Source of the DNA: Bacteroidales bacterium
GTDB taxonomy: Bacteria > Bacteroidota > Bacteroidia > Bacteroidales > WCHB1-69
DNA: 64,000 bases
Direction of reading: 5' to 3'
Assembly: GCA_017617445.1 (NCBI GenBank)
Contig: JAFZWE010000008.1
Span: 27,716-91,715 of the forward strand
Shown here: in pieces, positions 1 to 8,147 of the stretch
How positions within the stretch are numbered: position 1 is the stretch's first letter
Layout: each line of letters begins with the position of its first letter
Program-made: the position numbers and the translations under genes
The notes under the pieces: generated by a model
Database searches by the model: none
Told to the model about the DNA's origin: nothing
Seen by the model: the letters and a program-made list of their open reading frames with translations, nothing else

Positions 1-379
1 CTTTGTAGAGAATACCGTCGCTGGTGCCCCCGATCTGCTCGTCATCCTCCATCTCCTCGGGGTCGATTTTTGTGAGGTTGAACAGATCCTGCACCACATA
101 GTGGGAGTTGCCCACCGTGATCAGAAAGTCGTGGCCCCAGAAGATCTTGGTTTCTTCTGTTTTCACGAGGTTGGTGCGGGTGTCTAAAAGGGGGAAATGC
201 AGAACCAGAAAATAGTAGTCATCATAGACGTCAATCTTGGGGCGTTGCACAAAACTGTAGCAGTCTTCAATATCCAAGGGGTGAAAATGGAAGTTGTTCT
301 TGAGGAACTCCATGTCTTCCACGGTGGGATTTGTTATATGATGCCATTTGAGCACTCCAAAGCTAATGGTGTCAACCAT
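1..379 (-). CDS. CorA-family divalent cation (Mg2+) transporter, N-terminal part, cut by window edge
   Basis: The reading frame starts at an ATG at 379 preceded by a near-perfect Shine-Dalgarno (GGAGGTGATAA) and stays open for 126 codons to the left edge. The visible part matches the cytoplasmic N-terminal domain of CorA/ZntB-type transporters, with the typical segment HPLDIEDC near residues 33-40 followed by an alternating beta pattern (PKIDVYDDYYFLVLHFP). These are pentameric inner-membrane channels for Mg2+ or other divalent cations. The two C-terminal transmembrane helices and the GMN selectivity motif, which would prove the family, lie outside the window, so substrate is unknown. The strong SD is unusual among the host genes here. 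Confidence 0.75.
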   Translation of the reverse strand, partial: MVDTISFGVLKWHHITNPTVEDMEFLKNNFHFHPLDIEDCYSFVQRPKIDVYDDYYFLVLHFPLLDTRTNLVKTEETKIFWGHDFLITVGNSHYVVQDLFNLTKIDPEEMEDDEQIGGTSDGILYK

Positions 380-493
380 TTATCACCTCCTTTCTTTATT
401 GATGACGCTAAATTCTACATTCGGATTCTGTATTATGATTTTTCGGGCGGCAAAAATACGCGATTTTTTCAAAAAATGTTACACAAAAACATG

Positions 494-501
494 TATTTTT
501 G
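494..501 (+). promoter_or_regulatory. Bacteroidota -7 promoter box (TATTTTTG) for the AbiEi-like gene
   Basis: The box fits TAnnTTTG and ends only 5 bases before the ATG at 507, so the transcript would be leaderless or nearly so. No convincing -33 TTG was found at the usual distance. Confidence 0.5.
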
Positions 502-506
502 TCCCG

Positions 507-1124
507 ATGATTTACAATGCGTTCAGGGAACTTTTTTTTGCACGGGGCTGCTTCTCTCCTGATGAGGTGGCTTCTAGCGGTATGTATTTGAATAAGAATG
601 ATTTCACTCGCTGGTGCCGGAATGGTTGGCTGGTGAAGTTGCGGAACGGACTCTATACTTTTCCCGAATACATCCGGTTCCCGAATTTCGTTTTCCATGC
701 TGCCGTGAAAATGTACCCTTCCTATGTCAGCCTGCATTCCGCATTGATTTACCATGGGTTCATCTCCAGCCAACTGAACACCCAGGTCAGCTGTGTGTCC
801 CCTTTGAAGACCATGAGTTTCAAGAATGCGCTGGGCAAGTTCAATTACCAGAAGATGCATCCGCGGCTGCTGTTCGGTTATGAGCCGCAATCCAACGGGG
901 GCTTCCCGTTTCAGGTGGCCACTCCCGAAAAGGCTTTGCTGGACTTGTTCTATCTCAATCCATCATTGTTTGACACGGAGCAGGGCATTCGTGCTTTTGC
1001 CTTGGAGGAGAAGGCACTGTATGAAAACTGGAATCCCGACGTGCTGTACGCCAGCCTGCAGGAGTTCGAGAACCTTGCTTTGGAGAGGAGGGTGGCGATT
1101 TTCACCACCATGTACGGACTGTGA
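507..1124 (+). CDS. AbiEi-like antitoxin/transcriptional regulator domain protein (solo)
   Basis: About 205 residues. The N-terminal 50 residues look like the winged-helix AbiEi antitoxin domain (a loop with GCFSPDEVASSG, then NGWLVKLRNGLYTF, the usual end of the wing). The remainder resembles the AbiEi C-terminal region, with SLHSALIYHGF and TPEKALLDLFYL, the latter being a frequent motif in this family. AbiEi proteins normally repress and neutralise an adjacent nucleotidyltransferase toxin, AbiEii (type IV toxin-antitoxin). No such gene is next to it: the neighbours are a divergent CorA gene and a convergent sugar kinase. The start at 507 was chosen because it sits directly behind a TATTTTTG box and begins the domain correctly. 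The frame is open upstream to about 348, overlapping the corA start. Confidence 0.65.
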   Translation: MIYNAFRELFFARGCFSPDEVASSGMYLNKNDFTRWCRNGWLVKLRNGLYTFPEYIRFPNFVFHAAVKMYPSYVSLHSALIYHGFISSQLNTQVSCVSPLKTMSFKNALGKFNYQKMHPRLLFGYEPQSNGGFPFQVATPEKALLDLFYLNPSLFDTEQGIRAFALEEKALYENWNPDVLYASLQEFENLALERRVAIFTTMYGL

Positions 1125-1132
1125 ATCCAGTC

Positions 1133-2125
1133 TCACTGCGAAATGCGGGAGATCCACTGGAGGGTTTCCTCATCACTGTATTCCCTCATGTGATGCAGCA
1201 GCGGTTGCATGTCGGGCATGGCTCCTTCCTGGGTACACACGTATGCGCTCACCATAGTGGCGTAGCGGAGCGCTTCCGGAATGGATTTTCCTGACAGCAG
1301 GCTGGCACAAAATGTGCCGGTGAAGGAGTCGCCCGCGCCCACGGTGTTTGCTTTTTCCAAAGAGGGTGCTTCTGTTGAGAACATTTCCCCGTCGCTGAAA
1401 ACGTAGGAACCCTTCGGCCCGCAGGTGAGAATGAGCATCCTCAGGTTCGGAAATTCTTTGAGAATGGCTTGGCATGTCGCTGTCATGGAGGCGCCATCTT
1501 CTGTGCACACTTCGGGTATGGTTGGACTCCCGGTGCTGTTCAATAGTCCGGGCAACAGCGGTAATTCCTCATCACTGGTCTTGAGTATTGTGCTGATTTT
1601 CAATGAGGATTGGAGTACTTCCGGGGTGTAGAAGTGGCCTCGGAGGTTGATGTCGCAAATTCTCAGGCACTCTTTCGGGGTGGACGCGAGGAATTGATGG
1701 ATGTTTCTACGGCTTTCCTCATGTCGTTGGGCCAGCGTGCCGAAGCAGACGGCGCGGGCGTTCCGTGCGATCTGTGACATCTCTTCGGTGAAAGGGATGT
1801 GGTCCCAGGCGACATTTTCCACGATGGTGTAGTCGTTTTTCCCCTCTTTTTGTTTTACATCGACGACACCGGTGGGATAATCTTTGGACACTTTTGCCAG
1901 TTGGCAAGGGAGCCCTTTGCTGTCCAGTACATCCAGCAGCTCCTGCCCGTCCGCATCATCGCTGATGGCACTGATGGCGATGGGAGTGAATGGCTTTTGG
2001 AAGAATTTGGCGATTTGTCCCGCATGGTAGGCAAAGTTGGCTGGCGCGCCCCCCAGTCTTTTTTTGTCGGGAAATTTGTCCCAGAGGATTTCCCCGATGC
2101 CTGCAATGAATTCTGTTGTTTCCAT
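1133..2125 (-). CDS. PfkB-family carbohydrate kinase (fructokinase-like)
   Basis: A 330-residue cytoplasmic sugar kinase of the ribokinase/PfkB fold. The N-terminal substrate motif GGAPANFAYH is at residues 25-34, typical of fructokinases and 2-keto-3-deoxygluconate kinases. The C-terminal signature NTVGAGDSFTG contains the anion-hole GAGD (263-266), with the catalytic base Asp266. Length is normal for the family. It would phosphorylate a hexose, most likely fructose, with ATP. It is convergent with the AbiEi-like gene (8-base gap) and lies 52 bases downstream of RNase R on the same strand. Exact sugar specificity cannot be read from sequence. Confidence 0.85.
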   Translation of the reverse strand: METTEFIAGIGEILWDKFPDKKRLGGAPANFAYHAGQIAKFFQKPFTPIAISAISDDADGQELLDVLDSKGLPCQLAKVSKDYPTGVVDVKQKEGKNDYTIVENVAWDHIPFTEEMSQIARNARAVCFGTLAQRHEESRRNIHQFLASTPKECLRICDINLRGHFYTPEVLQSSLKISTILKTSDEELPLLPGLLNSTGSPTIPEVCTEDGASMTATCQAILKEFPNLRMLILTCGPKGSYVFSDGEMFSTEAPSLEKANTVGAGDSFTGTFCASLLSGKSIPEALRYATMVSAYVCTQEGAMPDMQPLLHHMREYSDEETLQWISRISQ

Positions 2126-2177
2126 AATGTTTTGGTTTTAGGGTTGTTCTTTTTGTTGGGAATGGCGGGGGAGAGGT

Positions 2178-4301
2178 TTAGTAAACAATGTCAAAATCCA
2201 TCTGTTTTCTCATCAGGTCCACGGCCATGACTTTGATGCGGATGGTGTCTCCGAAGCGGTAAGAGTGGCCTTGATGCAGTCCGACGAGGGTGTAGTTGTC
2301 TTCATCTATATAATAGAAGTCATCGTTGAATTTGCGCATGGCAATGAGCCCTTCGCACTTGGTATCTTTGATTTCGGCGAAGACGCCCCATTTGCAGATG
2401 CCGCTGACGGTGGCATCGAACACCTGTCCCACTTTGTCCGCCATGTATTCCGCCTGCTTGTATTTCACGGAGCTTCGCTCGGCTTCGGTGGCTTTCTGCT
2501 CCATTTGGGAGCAGTGCTGGCAGTAGGTTTCAAATTCTCCGGCATCGGCGGATGCGGCTTTGTGGAGGTAGGCGTCCAGCAGCCGGTGGACCATCAGGTC
2601 GGGGTAGCGTCGGATGGGGGAGGTGAAGTGGGTGTAGAAGGGGAAGGCCAGTCCGTAGTGACCGATGTTCTCGGTGGAATAGACGGCGCGGGCCATGGTG
2701 CGGATGGAGAGCTTGCTCAGCATGTCGTACTCCTGAGATCCCTTGGCTTGCTCTAATAAATTATTGTATGAACTGGCAATCACTTTCGTGGAACCCAATT
2801 TGAATTCGTATCCGATTTTCTTTACAAAATTACGGAAGGTGGCCAGCTTTTCCTCTAACGGTTTGTCGTGAACACGGTACACAAAGGTCTTGGGCTCACG
2901 GTTGGCAGTTGTCTTCTTGCCGATTTTTTCTGCCACCCGTTTGTTGGCTAACAGCATGAACTCTTCAATCATGAAGTTGGCTTCGGTGGAGACCTTGATG
3001 TAAACCCCAATCGGTTTGGCGTTCTCGTCCAGCTTGAATTTCACCTCTTCGGTCTCGAAGTTGATGGCGTTGTTTTCAAACCGTTTGCGGCGCAGGATGC
3101 GTGCCAATCCGTTGATTTGCAGGATTTCCTCCGCCAGTTTGCCCTTCCCGCTGTCGATGGTTTCCTGCACCTCTTCATAGCAGAATCTCTCGTTGGAGTT
3201 AATGACAGTGTGCCCGAACCATTCTTTGACCACACGGGCGTTGTCGTCCATCTCAAAGATGGCGCTGAAGCAGAGTTTGTCTTCGTGCGGTCGGAGGGAA
3301 CAGAGGTTGTTGGAGAGGGCTTCGGGCAGCATGGGGATGGTGCGGTCCACAAGATATACGGAGGTGCCGCGTTCGTAGGCTTCGCGGTCAATGGCCGACC
3401 CTGGTTTGACGTAATAGGACACGTCGGCGATGTGAACGCCGATTTGATGGTGTCCGTTGGGGAGCCTTTCGTATGAAAGCGCATCGTCAAAGTCTTTGGC
3501 ATCGGCGGGGTCCACCGTGAAAGTGGTTACATTGCGGAAGTCCCTGCGTTTGCGTATCTCTTCCGCTGTGATGGGCCGTTCCATGCGCGTGGCCTCTTCC
3601 TCCGCCTCTTGGGGAAAACTCAGCGGGAAGTCGTTCTCCGCCAGGATCGACTGCATCTCCACGTCGTTGTTGCCGGGTTTGCCCAGCACTTTGATGACTT
3701 CTCCAATGGGGTTCTTGCTGCCAGGGGTCCAGTCCACAATGCGCACCACCACCTTGTAGCCGCTCTTGGCTTTCTTCAGCAGTCGGCCCGGAATCAGAAT
3801 GTCTCTGCGGTAATGGTTGCTGTCGGGGGTGAAAAAGGCGATGCCTTTCTCGATCTGGATGACGCCTACCAGCTGTTTGGTGCTGCGTTCCAGAATCTCC
3901 ACAATCTGTCCCTCCGGCTTGCTGTCCTTGCGCGGCGGAAACAGCAGCACCTTCACCAGGTCGTTGTGCAGCGCGTTGCCGATATGGCGTTCGGCAATGA
4001 AGATGTCTTCCGCATCTCCCTCCTGTAACACAAAAGCCGCCCCGCTCTGTTTCACCTCCAACCGGCCGGTGGCATAATTGCGACCCGTGCTCTCTTTGGT
4101 CAGGAATTTGCTGTTGATGCGGTAGTTGCCCCGACCTGCCTTCAGCAGTATCTTGGTGCGTACCAACTTCTCAATCGCCTCTTTGACCTCTTCCCGCCCT
4201 TTTTTATCATAAATGTTGATTTTAGCTGCAATTTGCTTGTAATTGTGCTTTTCTGTCGTGGAGGCCAGGGCTTCCACAATGAGCTTTTCAATGTTTTTCA
4301 T
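2178..4301 (-). CDS. rnr: Ribonuclease R
   Basis: A 707-residue RNase II/R-family 3'-5' exoribonuclease that degrades structured RNA processively. Order of parts: an N-terminal winged-helix-like region (about 1-70), cold-shock OB domains (about 75-210), the RNB catalytic domain with the metal-binding cluster DPADAKDFDDAL (264-275), and a C-terminal S1 RNA-binding domain (about residues 630-705). The RNB signature HFTSPIRRYPDLMVHR is also present. Length is typical for Bacteroidota RNase R. A TACCTTTG box lies 30 bases upstream on the minus strand. The ATG at 4301 opens directly into the conserved winged-helix sequence. Confidence 0.95.
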   Translation of the reverse strand: MKNIEKLIVEALASTTEKHNYKQIAAKINIYDKKGREEVKEAIEKLVRTKILLKAGRGNYRINSKFLTKESTGRNYATGRLEVKQSGAAFVLQEGDAEDIFIAERHIGNALHNDLVKVLLFPPRKDSKPEGQIVEILERSTKQLVGVIQIEKGIAFFTPDSNHYRRDILIPGRLLKKAKSGYKVVVRIVDWTPGSKNPIGEVIKVLGKPGNNDVEMQSILAENDFPLSFPQEAEEEATRMERPITAEEIRKRRDFRNVTTFTVDPADAKDFDDALSYERLPNGHHQIGVHIADVSYYVKPGSAIDREAYERGTSVYLVDRTIPMLPEALSNNLCSLRPHEDKLCFSAIFEMDDNARVVKEWFGHTVINSNERFCYEEVQETIDSGKGKLAEEILQINGLARILRRKRFENNAINFETEEVKFKLDENAKPIGVYIKVSTEANFMIEEFMLLANKRVAEKIGKKTTANREPKTFVYRVHDKPLEEKLATFRNFVKKIGYEFKLGSTKVIASSYNNLLEQAKGSQEYDMLSKLSIRTMARAVYSTENIGHYGLAFPFYTHFTSPIRRYPDLMVHRLLDAYLHKAASADAGEFETYCQHCSQMEQKATEAERSSVKYKQAEYMADKVGQVFDATVSGICKWGVFAEIKDTKCEGLIAMRKFNDDFYYIDEDNYTLVGLHQGHSYRFGDTIRIKVMAVDLMRKQMDFDIVY

Positions 4302-4330
4302 GAGTGTTTGGATTTCTTTTTTTGAGGCTG

Positions 4331-4338
4331 CAAAGGTA
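4331..4338 (-). promoter_or_regulatory. -7 promoter box (TACCTTTG) for rnr
   Basis: Read on the minus strand this is TACCTTTGCA, the standard Bacteroidota -7 element, 29 bases before the rnr start codon. Confidence 0.6.
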
Positions 4339-4442
4339 CATTTTTTTCAATGATTTTCTTTTTTGCATTCTCCGCTTCTTTCCATCCGCTGAATTTTATC
4401 TTGGATTTCTTGATAAACAAACAGTTCTTCTCATGTTTTTTT

Positions 4443-4450
4443 TATTTTTG
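4443..4450 (+). promoter_or_regulatory. -7 promoter box (TATTTTTG) for the small T9SS substrate
   Basis: TATTTTTGC lies 19 bases before the ATG at 4470 and supports that start over upstream in-frame starts. Confidence 0.6.
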
Positions 4451-4469
4451 CAAGCCAAAATTTTCCCTT

Positions 4470-4964
4470 ATGAAGAAACTTTTTGTTTTGTTTTTCATGG
4501 CTTTCTGTTTGTGTGCGTTGAATATTACAAACAGTTGTGCACAAGCCATTTATACTACAGATATTACCGTGGTTTATGCGAATTCCCAATCAGAAGATCA
4601 ATTTGAAGGTGTGACGAAGTTCTACTTTTCAAACGGGAATCTGGTACTTGACCAGTCGGGCACACTGACCACCATTCCGTTCTCTACAGTGCACAAACTG
4701 CTCCTCCAGTCAAATCAGCAGCCGGGCATTGAGTCGTACGATCTGACCGCCCCCATCATCATTTACCCGAATCCGACTTCTGACCGCCTCTATTTTGTGG
4801 CTGAACGGGAACAACAGGTGGATGTGCAAATATACAGCATGGATGGTAAACTTCTCCAGAAAGAGTCCATGAGCACAGAGTCCTCCATTGATGTGAGCCG
4901 CCTCTCCAAGGGAATGTATATCATCAGAATCAACGAACAAGCTTACAAGTTCAGTAAGCTGTAA
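4470..4964 (+). CDS. Small secreted protein with C-terminal T9SS (type A) sorting domain
   Basis: 164 residues. An N-terminal Sec signal peptide (KKLFVLFFMAFCLCALN, ending near NSCAQA) is followed by about 70 residues with no recognised domain (beta-rich, with SNGNLVLDQSG) and then a typical type IX secretion sorting domain: IIYPNPTSDRLYF, an immunoglobulin-like region, and a GMYIIRI ending. T9SS cargo crosses the outer membrane and is released or attached to the surface. The frame is open upstream to 4350, but that extension would precede the promoter box and the signal peptide, so ATG 4470 is preferred. A strong terminator follows. The function of the short N-terminal passenger is unknown. 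Confidence 0.8.
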   Translation: MKKLFVLFFMAFCLCALNITNSCAQAIYTTDITVVYANSQSEDQFEGVTKFYFSNGNLVLDQSGTLTTIPFSTVHKLLLQSNQQPGIESYDLTAPIIIYPNPTSDRLYFVAEREQQVDVQIYSMDGKLLQKESMSTESSIDVSRLSKGMYIIRINEQAYKFSKL

Positions 4965-4986
4965 GTTTCTTTATAAAGCTTTTTTT

Positions 4987-5014
4987 GTCGGAAGTTTTTC
5001 TTCCGACTTTTTTT
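4987..5014 (+). terminator. Rho-independent terminator
   Basis: Perfect 8-bp stem GTCGGAAG/CTTCCGAC with a 5-base loop, followed by seven T residues, 22 bases after the stop of the T9SS gene. Confidence 0.85.
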
Positions 5015-5129
5015 GTTTTAGGACAATCATTTCCGATGTATTAACATTTATTAATATTTTTATTTAATTGATAATCAATTTTATAAATAAAAAAATAGAA
5101 AAAATCGGATAGAGTAAGAAAAAAAGGTG

Positions 5130-5137
5130 TATTTTTG
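5130..5137 (+). promoter_or_regulatory. -7 promoter box (TATTTTTG)
   Basis: TATTTTTGCCGCCCGAAA is 48 bases before the ATG at 5185. The same extended string TTTTTGCCGCCCGAAA precedes tRNA-Ala at 13186. Confidence 0.6.
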
Positions 5138-5184
5138 CCGCCCGAAAAATCAAACGTAATTAATCACGTAATTTGAAACAGAAA

Positions 5185-6924
5185 ATGAAGAAAATTGTAT
5201 CATTGTTGGCCATTATGGTCATATTGGGGATGACGCATTTTGCGGATGCCCAGGTTTATCAGCTTCCCAATGGCGGTTTTGAGCAGTGGGATGGCAATGG
5301 TTCTGATGATGAGCCGACCTATTGGAATGGTTTTCCTTCCTCTCAGTGTGATCTGACAGGTTTTTATGCCATTGGTTGTAGTACGGCTCAGCAGACACGG
5401 CATGAAAGGTCCACAGAGTTTCGCCCTGGTTCGACAGGCAGTACCAGTTGCAAGGTTTTTGCCACGGAGGTGAGTTTGTTGGGCTCCACTATTTATGCCA
5501 ACGGGAATATCACAACAGGGCAAATCCGTATTGGTGCCACACAGGCCACCAGTCCTGAGAATTACAACATCACCCGTCGCAACCAAAGCGGGATGAACCA
5601 GCCTTTCAACGGGATGCCGGATTCCCTGCGTTTCTGGGCGAAGTTTTCATGTCCGAGCAGCACGCAGTATGCACGCATGAGTGCAATTATTCACGAGGAT
5701 TATGATATGATGGATCCTTATCCCGCCAGTGAAGCCTCTCATATTGTAGGGGTGTCCACCTGTGAGTTTTTGGTCACCAATGGCTGGCAGGAGTTTGTCG
5801 TTCCTTTCAATTACACTTCCTATTCCGCTACTACGCCCGCTTACCTTCTGTTGACTTTCACCACCAACAAGATTCAGGGTGCGGGTTCAGGCAGTGACAT
5901 GCTCTGGGTGGATGATGTGGAGATGATTTATCATGCTGAGTTGAGTGATTTGCGCAGTGGCGGAACCACGGTGGAAGGCTTTGACCCGTATGTTGTTTCC
6001 TATCAGATTGAGTTGCCGGCTGGAGGAAGTCTGCCCGTTGTGTCAGCCACCGCCCTCTCGGCCAATGCTACGGTCACCATTACCCAGCCCACAGAATCTT
6101 CACCGGTGGCCACGGTGGTTGTTAATCAGGGACCGGAAACGATCATATACACCATCAACTATACTTTTGGCGAAGAGGCCACAGCTGATCTTTCTGATCT
6201 TCAGGTGGATGGTGTGACTGTCAGCGGTTTTGATCCGGCGGTCACCGATTACCAGGTGGAACTTCCGTCGGGGGCAGAAATCCCGACGGTCAGTGCAGTG
6301 GCTGCAGTGGCTACGGCTCAGGTGACCATCACCCAGGCGACTGCTGACAACCTTACGGCTTCTGTGGAAGTGGTTTGCGGAAGCCTCACAAAAACTTATA
6401 CGGTGACCTTCACCTATGTGGCCGCCAATACCGATTTGGCAGATTTGCTCGTGAACGGCGTCTCCATTGAAGGGTTTTCACCCGACATTTTGGAATATAC
6501 CTATATGATTGCCCCGAATACCGCTTTGCCGGTGGTGAGTGCAGTGGCAGCCTCTGCCACCGCCAGCGTTGAGATTGTGCAGCCTACTTTGTCGGATCTT
6601 ACTTCCACGGTTACGGTCACTTCAGGGGATTCAGTAAAGATTTACACTGTCAGTTTCGCCATCAGCGGAATCAATGAACATGGACACAATTCATTCACAG
6701 TATTCCCCAATCCTACTCATGACGAAGTTACAGTTGTGATGGAGAACGGACGCTCTGTCAGTGAAGTGGTGCTGTGTGACTTGGCAGGCAGACAGGTGTT
6801 TTCTGCCAAAGTGAATGGAGAATCCTTTGTATTGAACCTTCGCGCTTTGGAGTCAGGCATTTACTTCATATCCATTCGTGGAGAGAATCAAGTGCTTGGA
6901 GTTTCTAAAATTGTGAAACAGTAA
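5185..6924 (+). CDS. Secreted multidomain protein with three cadherin-like repeats and T9SS sorting domain
   Basis: 579 residues. A signal peptide ending near HFADAQ is followed by an about 230-residue N-terminal domain starting YQLPNGGFEQW, the opening typical of the Bacteroidota PCMD (putative carbohydrate metabolism) domain. Three tandem beta-sandwich repeats of about 78 residues follow, each beginning DL(S/A)DLxVxGxxxxGFxP and ending in YTVxF, resembling the cadherin-like beta-sandwich family. The end is a T9SS sorting domain (FTVFPNPTHDEVTV). This suggests a surface-exposed adhesion or glycan-binding protein. An in-frame TTG four codons upstream is less likely than ATG 5185, which starts MKKIVSLL. 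The gene sits between a promoter box and a terminator, so it is probably monocistronic. Confidence 0.8.
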   Translation: MKKIVSLLAIMVILGMTHFADAQVYQLPNGGFEQWDGNGSDDEPTYWNGFPSSQCDLTGFYAIGCSTAQQTRHERSTEFRPGSTGSTSCKVFATEVSLLGSTIYANGNITTGQIRIGATQATSPENYNITRRNQSGMNQPFNGMPDSLRFWAKFSCPSSTQYARMSAIIHEDYDMMDPYPASEASHIVGVSTCEFLVTNGWQEFVVPFNYTSYSATTPAYLLLTFTTNKIQGAGSGSDMLWVDDVEMIYHAELSDLRSGGTTVEGFDPYVVSYQIELPAGGSLPVVSATALSANATVTITQPTESSPVATVVVNQGPETIIYTINYTFGEEATADLSDLQVDGVTVSGFDPAVTDYQVELPSGAEIPTVSAVAAVATAQVTITQATADNLTASVEVVCGSLTKTYTVTFTYVAANTDLADLLVNGVSIEGFSPDILEYTYMIAPNTALPVVSAVAASATASVEIVQPTLSDLTSTVTVTSGDSVKIYTVSFAISGINEHGHNSFTVFPNPTHDEVTVVMENGRSVSEVVLCDLAGRQVFSAKVNGESFVLNLRALESGIYFISIRGENQVLGVSKIVKQ

Positions 6925-6946
6925 GGTTTGTTTTGCTTGATTTGAA

Positions 6947-6981
6947 AAGCGGGTAGTGGCGATGCCATTACCCGCTTTTTT
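6947..6981. terminator. Bidirectional terminator between convergent genes
   Basis: A long stem (AGCGGGTA..TGGC paired with GCCA..TACCCGCT, one mismatch) with a 3-base loop, A-run on the left and T-run on the right. It serves both the 5185 gene and the M20 gene ending at 6982. Confidence 0.8.
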
Positions 6982-8109
6982 CTAGCTGTTCTGGTGTGCC
7001 AATTGGGAGAAAAGTTGTATGCCGATGGGCACCAGTGCATCGGGAAAATCAAAGCGTTCGTTGTGGAGGGAGGGTTGACTGGTGCCGGAACCCAAGCCGA
7101 AAAGAGCTCCGGGGTAATGTTGGGTGAGCAGTCCGAAATCCTCGCCCCACGAGAAGGGAAGCTCCAGTTGACGGTAGGCCAGTCCGCAGGCTTCTGCGGC
7201 GGATTGTATTTGCGCCACGGCTGTCCCCTCGTTGCGGGAGGCTGCAAAATACTCCTTCCAGATGATCTGGCTGTGCAACTCGGCTGTGTCTCGGGTGGCA
7301 TTTTCCACAATGCGGGCCAGTTCGGCTTTGGTTTGCTGTAGCAGTTCGTCCTCCTTGGCACGAAGGGTGAAGCGCAGTACGCCGTGTCCTGCGGTCACTC
7401 CATAGGCGGTTTCTCCCACGCGGAACTCGCATAGCGTGATGAGGCGGAAGTCGTTCCGCCGCATGTCATACTGGTTGAGGGAGAGCAGCCGGTCGGTGAT
7501 GGTTCTGGCAGCAGGGTAGGGGCATACGGCTTTCTGGGGCTCGGCGGCGTGCGAGGTGCGGCCATGCAGCAGAAGGTCACAGCTGATGACCGAGCAGGTG
7601 AAACTGCCGGTTTTGCAGACTACCGTGCCCAGTTCTTCCCCTGGGATATTGTGTAGGGCAAACAACCGATCAGGACGATAACTCTCCAGTATGCCGCTTT
7701 GAAGCAGTTGCGCTGCCCCTTCTCCCGTCTCTTCTGCTGCCTGGAAAAAAAGCAGCACACGTCCGACTGTGGGACGGTGAAGGTGCAACTCTTCGGCTAA
7801 ACCGAGCAGAATGGCGGTGTGACCGTCGTGCCCGCATTTGTGGGATACGCCGGCAGTCTGCGACGCATAGGGTAGGGGGAGCGTCTCCTCTACTCGTACC
7901 GCGTCAAAGTCCCCCCGGAACAGCAGCGTTGGACCCTCGCCCCCAGAGTCATAGACCGCCAATATGTTGCGGCTGTTTTCAAAAGTGTGGATGTGGGTGG
8001 GACAGGATTTTTTCAATATTTCCAAAATGAATTGATGCGTCCGGATTTCCTGGCCGGAGGGTTCTGCCAGCTGATGAAGGGTGTGGCGGATCTGTTGGTA
8101 GTCTGTCAT
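6982..8109 (-). CDS. M20-family amidohydrolase/peptidase
   Basis: 375 residues of the M20D amidohydrolase type (hippurate hydrolase/IAA-amino acid hydrolase-like). Visible metal and catalytic motifs: FRGDFDAV (first metal segment), CGHDGHTA (His-Asp-His metal ligands), AAEETGEGA (Glu-Glu pair: general base and ligand) and the dimerisation-domain HGRTSHAAEP. A late histidine, SLHNERFDFP, is consistent with the last ligand. It probably hydrolyses N-acyl or dipeptide amides in the cytoplasm; no signal peptide is present. It is the last gene of a co-directional run (eno, ansA, GH2), 38 bases after the GH2 gene. Confidence 0.85.
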   Translation of the reverse strand: MTDYQQIRHTLHQLAEPSGQEIRTHQFILEILKKSCPTHIHTFENSRNILAVYDSGGEGPTLLFRGDFDAVRVEETLPLPYASQTAGVSHKCGHDGHTAILLGLAEELHLHRPTVGRVLLFFQAAEETGEGAAQLLQSGILESYRPDRLFALHNIPGEELGTVVCKTGSFTCSVISCDLLLHGRTSHAAEPQKAVCPYPAARTITDRLLSLNQYDMRRNDFRLITLCEFRVGETAYGVTAGHGVLRFTLRAKEDELLQQTKAELARIVENATRDTAELHSQIIWKEYFAASRNEGTAVAQIQSAAEACGLAYRQLELPFSWGEDFGLLTQHYPGALFGLGSGTSQPSLHNERFDFPDALVPIGIQLFSQLAHQNS

Positions 8110-8147
8110 GGCTTAATGGTGTTGTTTCAAGTGTGAGAGCGGGGAAC

